Shown here: piece by piece, positions 54,976 to 64,000 of the stretch
Layout of the letters: every line of letters begins with the position of its first letter
Position numbering within the stretch: the first letter of the stretch is position 1
Assembly (NCBI GenBank): GCA_037951105.1
Contig: JBAMJV010003289.1
Span: 100,382 to 164,381 of the forward strand
Direction of reading: 5' to 3'
DNA length: 64,000 nt
From: Echinarachnius parma
Taxonomy: Eukaryota; Echinodermata; Echinoidea; Clypeasteroida; Echinarachniidae
The notes under the pieces: generated by a model
Told to the model about the DNA's origin: nothing
What the model saw: the letters and a program-made list of their open reading frames with translations, nothing else
Databases searched by the model: none
Program-made: the position numbers and the translations under genes

Positions 54976-56755
54976 TAAACAGACCTTAATATGTCAGTTT
55001 GCCCCAGTATTATTTTGTATTTTTAGGCCTGGAATTCTTACGTGTCCATAGATTATTGTATAAGCCATATGTTTCGCGAGGGTTTTATTTTCGCGAATTT
55101 CGCGAATCACTTGTGAATCGCAAAATTAACAGCACACTAAAATATTTACACCAAATGCAAAGCAATACAGGTATGCGCATTGCATGCATTACTGCACTAG
55201 CATTTCTCTCAAGACAGTCATGAATGCATGTTGGTAACAGCCGAACGCAAATTTAACCACTTGCAAAATTGTTGTAAAGTCCTGATTCGCAAGAATCTAT
55301 GTATGCGAAATATATGGCATATACAGTATTTAGATTCATATGAACTAGGGTTTATTATACTCCAAGGTGCAGAATTACAACTTACCACTAGCAATCAAAT
55401 ATGGTGATGAAGCTAATTTGATTGTGGCTTTTGCCATTGATTGTTTCAGTTGATGTTTAACCCATTTTTATGACCAAGCCAGGCTTGGAAGACAATTGTA
55501 TTACTATTAACTTCTGCAAGTGACATATGTATGCAAATTGTGTAAGAATCTGGTGAAAAGCTTGGTCCCAAGATTGAACACATTCGATGCTGGTCCCCAA
55601 AATACTTGGCTGGTGTATGTAGAGAATGCTAGAAAATTTTGAGCAAGCTCAATAATTTTTATGAAATAATACTAGATATTGTATTTTAAAATCATTTACT
55701 GAGTTCTAATTTGGAAAGTTTACAAGAAAATATATTTTCAAAGTAATCTATATAAGTTACTGCTTTGGAGCAAAATGTTAGAAATTCTAACTGACAAACT
55801 TGAAAGTTGAAACTTATGTTTGTTTTATGAATAACATTGCCAAATGTCATGAAATATGTCAGCCGGCCAAAAAATTGTATATTTGTGGACAAGTTTGAGA
55901 TTGAATATTGAATATTCAATATTTTATTGTTCCAACTCAATGGAAAATTGTCTTGGGTTCACAATATTACAATTCATAAACAATTAACATAATTATAATA
56001 GAATATCAACATTTAAAAGCATTTACATAATTGTCAAACACCATTATATACATGAACAATGAAGGTAGGGCAAGTGAGTGGAGAGCGAGATATGGAAAAA
56101 TAGGGAGAGGGAGAAAGGCAAAAGGAGAGACGATGAGAAAGACAATAGAAGGGAATAGGAGAAAGTTCATTATGAGAGATCAAAGTAATTGTTCATTGCC
56201 TATTAAAACCTGCAAATTATAATGATAATAAGTGAAGAAATAATACAACAATTTGTTTGTTTTCTTATCCCTTAGACCTCTCATTATCTAAAATAATACA
56301 GATATTATTCCTTGTTTTTTTATCATATAGCTATAGTATTAGCATGGCATAAATAAACTATTGATATTCAAGGAAATTTTTTTTCTTGTTTATTACACAA
56401 CCTTATAGGAAATAGATGATAACTCCTGTTTTTTGCCATTTGGCATAATTGTTGAAAATGTAGCAACATTTTATATCTTAAAATGTTTTTTGAAAATATT
56501 ATCAACAAATACTGTACATTTCACTTTGAGAGGACTGCATTATATATATTATTGACCCCTCAATCTTATTAACAGAGTTAAAAATCACATTTGAGATAAT
56601 ACATTTGTTACAACCTTTTATGATGGTTTGTAGGATAATGATATTACTTACATTTTTGTATAGATTATTTCACTATTTATGAAAACTGTAAACATTCTGA
56701 AATTAACTTGTAAAATGTGTTTTTCAAATCTACAAAATAAAGAATAAGTCTTGTT
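54976..56755 (+). other. 3' UTR and intergenic DNA, no gene seen
   Basis: AT-rich. A polyadenylation site for the large gene could not be fixed; aataaa appears only at about 56738. Confidence 0.35.
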
Positions 56756-56942
56756 AATAGACCGCTTCTGTAATGTATGCAAATAATATGTGTATGACGT
56801 CAGACTCTCGGTCATCAAGCTTAACAAAAGTAACTAGGTCCGGCAAGCTAGCTTGCCGGACATGGTTACTTTTGTTAAGCTTGACGACGGAGAGTCTGAC
56901 GTCATACGCATATTATTTGCATACATTACAGAACGGTCTATT
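56756..56942 (+). mobile_element. Near-perfect 187-bp hairpin MITE
   Basis: aatagaccgcttctgtaatg pairs with cattacagaacggtctatt, and the pairing continues to the centre cggcaagctagcttgccg (about 56841-56858) with few mismatches. The arms carry cgtcagactct and taacaaaagtaac. Confidence 0.85.
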
Positions 56943-57405
56943 GTATCAAATATAATATGAAGTTTATAAGCATTTTTTTAATGAGACTGTTTGACATGTT
57001 CATTTAGAAGTTGAAACCAGTACCATAACATTTTTGAAAGTGTTTAATCCTGTCTCTCAAAATAAATCAAGCATGATCTCCAAGTGAAGTGAATTGCTTT
57101 GTAGTTAACTGGTCTGACTCTCTCAAAACTGTTGTTTTTACAGTGAAGATGCTTAATAAGTTCTTGCATTTCTGTTACACATGTAGGGGAAATAAAGAGA
57201 ACATATTTCAAGTGCAAAGAATGTTCATTATCACAAGAAAATGAGTCCAATATTGTTTACATTCAGTTGTGGTAACTAGATAATTGTACAAGAGTATCAA
57301 CATTATTGTGTTCGAGGAAAAAAAAACAAAAAACATAATTGTATGACATTACATTTGAAATGATAATATCATTGATTGTATGATGTTCACACAGGTCTTT
57401 ACAAA

Positions 57406-57907
57406 CCGAGCACAAAAAGTGAATACCCCCCCTAAACAACTGCTCATAATTTCATAACCAAGAATCGTTTTAAGATTTCGTCTCACCCAAATATTTCTAT
57501 GCTAGTTAGGAAAACAATGTGCAAAAAAAAAAGAGGTAACCATTAATTCATGGTTGAGTAATCACACATTAAAGAGAAAATATTTCAAAATTCCCCAAAG
57601 TAATAATATTATGGGAGTTTATTGAGTATTGAGAAATTTCAAATTGCAATTAATGCATTTAACCACATGTGCCATTAACAAATCGAAATGGATGGAATAT
57701 CAAATGCATTGAGTCACATGTGTTGTTTCACAACAATGTACTTGCATGCTCAAATTCTTGTGACTTTTGAAGTTGGGGATTTTGTCTTTAATCTGTGCTC
57801 ATTCAGCCATGAAGTGATGAATATTTGTGGTAAGATGACATCTTGAAACAATTACCGGTTATGGAATTATTAGCAGTTGCTTAGGGGGTAGTTACTTTTT
57901 GTGTTCG
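57406..57907 (+). mobile_element. MITE family C, second copy (502 bp)
   Basis: ccgagcacaaaaagtgaata and tactttttgtgttcga ends. Colinear with 18673-19266 (gaggtaaccattaattcatg shared). Confidence 0.8.
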
Positions 57908-57976
57908 ATTTATATGGAATGTTATTTTGTATAGTATGTTTACATATGAAGTACATGTCGATTAGTAGTGCAATTT

Positions 57977-59236
57977 TTAAAGAGTGTCCGCCTTTTGCAA
58001 GCCAAATTTCAAAAGTTGCGAGGTTATTGTCTTATATGAAAGAAAATGTCATTTAAAGGGACAGGTCCACTTTTACAAAACGTCTGAACAGCTTTCAGTT
58101 GACGGATGGGGATCAATGTAACACGCAAAAAAAAAATCAGAGCGAACAGCCCTCTAATTTGGATTCTACGAATGAAAAACGAATGCGTCCCTCCCTTTAA
58201 ACTATATATCGGTCAATAAAGGAGTTCAACTGATTTAGCATAATTACAACAATATAGTACTAATTCTCGTAAAGGTATTGTGAAGCCGACATTTGTTAAC
58301 GTATGTCACGGAAAAAGATCTCAAAAAGAAAGAATATATAATTACATGTAGTCAGTTTAAGCGATGTTTGGGTATTTTGCTTGGTAAACGCTCACACATT
58401 AGTACTTATGCGCGAGTCATGTAGCTAGCACGGGTCACGTAGGGGTCATGCATACCGATCTGGCACTCCGTGAAATCTATGTACAAACTTACTCACCGGC
58501 CGAAAATACGTATGTACCTAATTAACCGACGTCCCTCAGTTTATTCAGTTTTAGGTCTATAACTCCACGAAAAAGAGATTTCAAGCCCTAATTTTTCAGG
58601 CTTGCTAGTAAATGACATTTCCTTTCATATAAGAGAATAACCTCGCAACTTTTGAATTTTGGCTTGCAAAAGTGGATCTCTCCCTTTAACAGCTTGCCTG
58701 AAAAATTTAGAGCTTGAAATCTCCTTTTCATGGAGTTATAAACCTAAAAATAAATTATACGTCGCGACGACGTTTAATATGCATTGCGAGTCTTCAACCG
58801 TGCAAAATTCGTCACACGATAGCTGCCGGCGCTTCCCGGGGTGTGTGTGACCCCTCCGTGATCCGCGCACAGATTGTGATCGAACAACGGCGTAAGCGAA
58901 TACTAAACAAAATAATTAAAGACTTGCTAAAACGGACTACATGTAATTGTTTATTCTTCATTTTTGAGACCTTTTTCGTGTCATACCTTCACAAATGTCG
59001 GCTTCACAATACTTTTACAAGAATAAGTACAATATTTTTGTAATATTCAGTTAAACGCCGATATTGGCCGATATATAGTTCGATGAAGGGATGATTTATA
59101 CACATTCGTTTTTCATTAGTAGAATGCAAATTACAGGGTTGTTCGATCTGAATTTGTTTTGTGTATGTTACATTCGTCCTCATCCGTCTACTGGAAACTG
59201 TTCAGACGATTTGTAAAAGGCGGACACTCCCTTTAA
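57977..59236 (+). mobile_element. Compound inverted-repeat element (1.26 kb)
   Basis: ttaaagagtgtccgcc pairs with ggcggacactccctttaa. Inside, gcttgcaaaa/gcgaggttat blocks at 58000-58045 are mirrored at 58620-58680, and tgtgaagccgacatttgt at 58279 is mirrored at 58990-59010. This looks like one element inserted in or recombined with a sister copy. Confidence 0.65.
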
Positions 59237-59705
59237 AGGAGAGCTAAATGCTGGCCTTTTAGCTTACCGGTACCAATAATATTAAATAATTCTGATAAAA
59301 TTTAAATAAATATTATTAATACTGAGTACATGCACAAGACAAAGTAGAATACACGTCCCATCTGTTGTATGCCCTTGGATGTTTTGTGTTGATGTACATT
59401 TGTTTATGTGCTGTGTGTTAATAAAAGGGATCTAGTAACTTGTCTGAATTAACCAAACTCTCTACAAATCTAATGGTTCTTTCATGCCTTGTTTTTTTTC
59501 TTCTTGAACCACAACGGGTCTTCTTTATTTCTAAATGCTTTCACAAAATAGTACAATTACAAAAAGAAACAAGAATGATATGTTATTCACAAATTATTAA
59601 TAAACCAAGTCCATTCATGCAAATCTACAATTAATCATTGTTTTTGTTAATTTTTTTTCTTCAAATTGATATCTTTTATAATGAATAAAATCATTCTTCT
59701 CAACA

Positions 59706-59893
59706 TCAAAGAGTTTGGTAGGCAGCATGCGCACAGTGCCCAAGCAAAATCAATCTTGCTTGACTGTGCCTGAATGACTCTGTGACTGCAGGTTTCTTCT
59801 CATAGGTGCTGCCTTCCAGCATGGCTTGAATTCCTGCTGGAGTGTCTAGTGTGCGTCGTTTTCTTGAGTAAGTGCGTACGTCTTCCTCTGGTT
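59706..59893 (-). CDS. Terminal coding exon of an unrecognised gene
   Basis: On the minus strand, after an acceptor ending TTTCTATAG, a frame of 61 codons reads PEEDVRTYSRKRRTLDTPAG and on through FRHSQARLILLG to ...AAYQTL and TGA. The composition (mixed hydrophobic and charged, no low complexity) and codon usage look like real protein, unlike the neighbouring repeats. An AATAAA on the minus strand lies about 180 bases past the stop (59524-59529). I do not recognise the family, and the upstream exons, expected at higher coordinates, were not found. Confidence 0.55.
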
Positions 59894-59944
59894 CTATAGA
59901 AATACTTCAGTCGGTTAAGAATAAGCCTAGCCTACAGATAATGG

Positions 59945-60293
59945 TTAAAGGTGCTCCTGTAAAGTGTCAGATATTGCCCCCAAAATCATTGTAAGATATG
60001 TCGGAATGATGTGTGAAAGTTTATTGAAAAGAACACTGCTTTTCTGGTTTAAAAAAACGGAAATATGCGTCAGCTTTTACAACGAATTACTGTATGACGT
60101 TTATGCGGTTTATGACCGTTCATTAACACTCTTGAGCTGAATAATAGATATCGTCATACTAAAGGGGCAATTGAACACAATCTAACCCTATTTTAGTCTT
60201 CTCTTACCATAAGCTAAACAACACAGTAGAAGAGAAACGAGGAAGCTCCAAGTAATTTTCGTAGAGTAAGACACTTTACAGGTATCCCTTTAA
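59945..60293 (+). mobile_element. MITE family F, full copy (349 bp)
   Basis: ttaaaggtgctcctgtaaag pairs with ctttacaggtatcccttta(a). The reverse-complement copy is at 63165-63526. Confidence 0.8.
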
Positions 60294-60326
60294 TGGTTAT
60301 TCATGGCTGGTATGCTCAATGAGGAG

Positions 60327-60578
60327 TTAAAGGTACACTTGAGAGTTGGTACTTCCCGAAATGCCCATGGACACTTAATTGGTTGGTTTAAATTCTATTT
60401 GAAAGTTCATTGAATAAAACATGTGAAATGAGAACCATTCTCTTTCGAATGTTCTAATAATTGGACAATTTGATTCCAAAATATTTTAACTATAGTTATA
60501 ACTATTATTCATATGTACTGTAATGGTGCATGGTTTGGGTACTAACATTCAGTTTGATCAAAAGTCAACTATCCCTTG
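60327..60578 (+). mobile_element. Diverged MITE related to family A (252 bp)
   Basis: ttaaaggtacacttgagagt and tcaactatccctt(ga) ends. It shares ggtacttcccgaaatgccc with 63664 onward. Confidence 0.5.
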
Positions 60579-60946
60579 AGTGATAATAATGGTAGTGTTT
60601 GTGATTTGTGTTTTTGCGCCAACGGTTCCTTCTGACGTAATGTGCGTGTTGTATAGATTAATCACTATTATTTTGCGCGTATTAAATATTTTAATACATA
60701 AGATAATGTATTAACCTAGGTTCAGATATATCCATGACTGATTTGTTTGCAATATTACCTGCCTATGATAGTTTCATTTCAGAACTACATTAACCCAAAT
60801 ATTTTCATATTTACATTGTCAAATAACAAAGGACAAAGAAAATTCTTTCTTGGGGATCCTCTTTGGTTGATGCGCTTATGAATGGACCCGAAAACCGCAA
60901 TATTCAATACATTATACAAACTTTCGGGAATGCAAATGGGCATGTG

Positions 60947-61350
60947 CGTAGGGGAACGTTTTCTCAGGGGGGGGGGGGTGGGGGGGGGGGGGTGGGGCTG
61001 ATGTATTTTGCCCGATTAATTTTCCTTCCCGACTTTTCACCTGACAAGAATGAAACAAAAAAAAGGGTCCTCGCCTTTTCGATGCTCGCAAAAATTATCT
61101 GTTTTTGATGGCATGCATAGTCCGAAAATAACACGATTTTGCCAGAATACGACACGGTTTTGCCCCGAAAAATAAGATGTTTTGCTCGAATGTAGCAAGA
61201 GTTTGCCCGGGTATGACATGGTTTTCCGTATGTGATATAGTTTTGACCTAATATGGCACGGTTTTGCCCAAATTTAGGTGCTTTTTGCACGAAAGGCCGT
61301 TTTCAAAACTCCAGGGGAAAATGGCTGCATCCTCCCGACCCCGCCCCCTA
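60947..61350 (+). mobile_element. MITE family E, copy 2
   Basis: gtgcgtaggggaacg, cttcccgacttttcacctga and repeated gttttgcccaaat-type units follow the order of 50057-50466, ending ccgccccctac. A G run occupies 60967-60992. Confidence 0.7.
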
Positions 61351-61360
61351 CATTCATCCG

Positions 61361-61985
61361 AATGGAAATGCAAATGAATTCAATTGAATTGAAAACGGAT
61401 TTTCATCAAGTGAGGAACAGTCACTACAATGGAATGTGAATTATGTACGTGATTAGTTGAAATCCAACATGTAAACTTGTATTTATTGCCTGAAATAGCA
61501 TTATGATTGATCTACTATCTTAAAAAATATCGTTGCAGAAAGTCCGATTGTATTTTTATGGCGGATCCTAACTTCAATATTTATTCAATGAAATTGAAAA
61601 GATTTATCTTTGTGTAAACTGGAATTCAATCAATACATACATACAATAACGGTTTTGAAATATTGATATCCCGCAGGCTTTCAATGTGTCCTAAGTTCAC
61701 CCCGTAAATATTTCTTCAACAATGATCCACATTTTTTTTTATTTCCTCATGCTATTCAGATTTCTAACAAAAATGATTGAACCATACAGATCAATTTCGT
61801 GCAGAGTTAAAAATCATTACTGGAGCTGTGCGCTTCATACACATGTCAGTCGTAACACACACGTGTATCAATATTTACTCTCGATCTACCGACTGAGGAA
61901 AGGTGAAATTTGGTTGGCTCTTGAATTGCACGATGATATACATTTTACCAGACTTCGGTAAGTTTCCATTTCATTTGAATTTTAA
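61361..61985. other. Intergenic DNA, no gene seen
   Basis: The 79-codon frame at 61722-61961 is not recognisable; no repeat was found. Confidence 0.35.
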
Positions 61986-62130
61986 GTCAAAATATATATG
62001 ATTCGATTGGCGAAACCATTTATACCAAAAATGTATACAATAGGTGATACGATTATCACCTATCTGCCTATTGTATACATTTTTGGTATAAATGGTTTCG
62101 CCAATCGAATCATATCTATATATTTGACTT
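61986..62130 (+). mobile_element. 145-bp hairpin MITE
   Basis: gattcgattggcgaaaccat and atggtttcgccaatcgaatc pair and extend through ataccaaaaatgtatacaat. The loop contains taggtgatacgattatcacc. Confidence 0.85.
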
Positions 62131-62323
62131 TTGTTATACTGCTACCACTACTGATACTTTATTGGGTTTTCCCAGTCAAATTCGTCATAAGTCAAGAACA
62201 GCAGTCAAACTGACGATTTGATAATTCTATTTAATTGACCGACGATTTGGATCATCAGTTACACTGTTAAAAACGCTGTGTAAAAAAATCAACAACTTGT
62301 TGACAATTTTCAACAACCACTGT

Positions 62324-62516
62324 TTAAAGGGGTAGTTCAGTTTTGGTAGAGAGGGCGCTGCACAACACAGGTAATGAAAACTGAGTGTCGAATTTGAAAG
62401 AACGTGCAATTTAAACGGCAGAATAAACTTTATTTGATCAAAAATGGTTCAGAAATGGCTGAAATATCATAAAATATAACCGATTGTAATAACTTTGGGC
62501 CCCAAATTCATTCGAT
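62324..62516 (-). mobile_element. MITE family A, half copy (reverse)
   Basis: ttaaaggggtagttcagttt followed by taatgaaaactgagtgtcga matches the right half of family A in reverse, up to the central gggcccc. Confidence 0.7.
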
Positions 62517-62635
62517 GATTAAAAAAAAGAAAAGATTACAATATAATTATCTAGTGGCACTCAACATCCATCAATAGGCATGTGAAATTCCACAAGGGAG
62601 AAAAGGATAAACCGGATACTGGTAAGTTCTCACTT

Positions 62636-63164
62636 TTAAAGGGGTAGTACAGTTTTGGTAAGGCTTGACTTTAGTAACCAAACCTGGACAGTATACATTA
62701 TAAACTAATAGTTATAACTCCACATGCTCGAAAGGTATACAAAATTACAAACGACTAAGTAACAAGCCCGTTATCATTCAAAAAGAGCCATTAAAACACA
62801 AGAGGGCGCTTTCTAAAAAGGCATTGGTTTCAACCATTTTTCATACAAAATTATGCATGTGATGTTTTATTGAAATAATGATTAAATAGAGAGATCATCA
62901 ACAACTATTTAAAAAACACTTTTTAAAATTTTTGAAAAAGTGCAAGCATTTTAAAAAAATTTTGAAAAAATCAGCTAATTATTTGGGCCCCAAATAATTA
63001 TAAGATCATATATATTTATTGATATTTCAGCCGTTTCTGGGTCGATTTTGACCAAATAAAGTTTATTCTGCCATTAAAATTGCATGTTCTCTCAAATTCG
63101 ACACTCAGTTTTTCATTACCTCACAAAAAACTAAACTAAAAAAAAAACTAAACTACCCCTTTAA
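62636..63164 (+). mobile_element. MITE family A, second full copy (529 bp)
   Basis: ttaaaggggtagtacagttt to aaactacccctttaa. Colinear with 6608-7167 (ataaactaatagttataact shared). An extra ctaaactaaaaaaaaa near the right end is a small internal duplication. Confidence 0.8.
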
Positions 63165-63526
63165 ATTGAAACCAGTAAAGTGTCTAACTCCACGAAAATT
63201 ACTTGGAGCTTCCACCGTGTTGTTTGGCTTATGGTAAGAGAAGAATAAAATATTGTTAGATTTGTTTAACTGCCCCTTTAGTATGACGATATCTATCATT
63301 GATAATCATTCAGCTCAAGAGCATTAATGAACGGTCATAAACATCATGCACGTTACACAGTAATTCGTTGTCAAAACAGACGGAAATTTCGCTTTTTTAA
63401 CCAGGAAAGCTTTTTCAATGAAACTTTCACTCATCATTCGGACATATCTTACAATGATTTTGGTACAGGATTGAAGTCTCAAATGTAATTTTGGGCAATA
63501 TCTGACACTACACAGGTGCTCCTTTA
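63165..63526 (-). mobile_element. MITE family F, reverse copy
   Basis: ccagtaaagtgtctaactcc at the left and cacaggtgctcctttaa at the right. It mirrors 59945-60293. Confidence 0.75.
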
Positions 63527-63663
63527 AGCCCAGACTGAAGGTGTGCCACTGACATGACTGATACGATTTATGGCTTAGCCTATATGCATGGTGCTATGTA
63601 TGTAGCAAAACTGCAAACAACTTGACTTCCAAACTTGGAGTAAACATATTATGTTAACAACCT

Positions 63664-64000
63664 TAAAGGTAGTGTTGAGTATTGGTATTTCCCGAAGTGC
63701 CCCCCGATATTTTTTTGTGAGATAATGAAAAACTGACTGTCAAATTCGAAAGAACATACAATTTTAATCACAGAATAAACTTTATTTGATCAAAATCGGT
63801 TCAGAAATGGCTGAAATATCCATAAATATATTTGTATTCAAAATGTTTTTCACCGGCAATCACGCGGCGATATTTAGACTTTGTAGACAAATTTTAAAAA
63901 ATGCTCGAAGACTACTTTTGAATCATTAGTTTAAAGGGGTAGTTTAGTTTTGGTAGAGAGGGCGCTGCACATCACAATTTTTTGTGAGGTAATGAAAAAC
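63664..64000 (-). mobile_element. Two partial family A copies at the right edge
   Basis: 63664-63845 begins ttaaaggtagtgttgagtat and continues with the right half of family A in reverse. 63931-64000 begins ttaaaggggtagtttagttt and is cut by the window end. Confidence 0.65.

Overview
This window is animal genomic DNA, AT-rich, intron-rich and dense in transposons. It shows no bacterial features: no operons, no ribosome binding sites, and the coding signal lies in short exons with GT/AG borders. The repeats (Helitron2/Helentron-type elements, several inverted-repeat MITE families, hAT-like and TA-flanked foldback elements, a gag-only LTR element) and the gene content suggest a marine invertebrate, most likely an ambulacrarian deuterostome (echinoderm or hemichordate). 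The species is not identified and this placement is an inference.

Three genes are supported. (1) At the left edge a minus-strand exon (1617-1733) reads as the first coding exon of a caveolin-like gene, with the rest of the gene beyond the left edge. (2) From about 8344 to 54579 on the plus strand I can chain 21 coding exons into one phase-consistent reading frame of 1068 codons. It encodes a UBA domain, a charged helix, a UBX domain with the FPR loop, a Gly/acid-rich linker, a ZYG11/VHL-box-like segment and a long LRR solenoid. UBA binds ubiquitin and UBX binds p97/VCP in known families, so the likely role is a p97 adaptor, possibly tied to a cullin ligase. (3) At 59706-59893 a minus-strand terminal coding exon of an unrecognised gene ends at a stop; its upstream exons were not found.

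Layout: 1-1733 caveolin-like exon and its presumed intron; 1734-8343 intergenic DNA with G runs, short repeats and one MITE; 8362-19640 first intron of the big gene, holding a TA-type MITE, a 4.1 kb young LTR element, two MITE families (one nested in the other) and an 0.9 kb foldback; 19641-35223 UBA, UBX, linker and the first LRR exons; 35224-40923 one intron holding a Helentron-like element split by a 3.7 kb inverted-repeat element that carries a 60-bp satellite, itself split by a deleted gypsy-like element; 40924-54579 last LRR exons with more nested repeats; 54580-64000 intergenic DNA with hairpins, MITE clusters and the third gene's last exon.

A recurring oddity is local tandem duplication of exons. 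The caveolin exon, three or four exons of the UBA-UBX-LRR gene and its terminal exon each sit beside one to three decayed tandem copies. The other notable point is the domain combination UBA-UBX-LRR, which is not a standard vertebrate UBXN arrangement.
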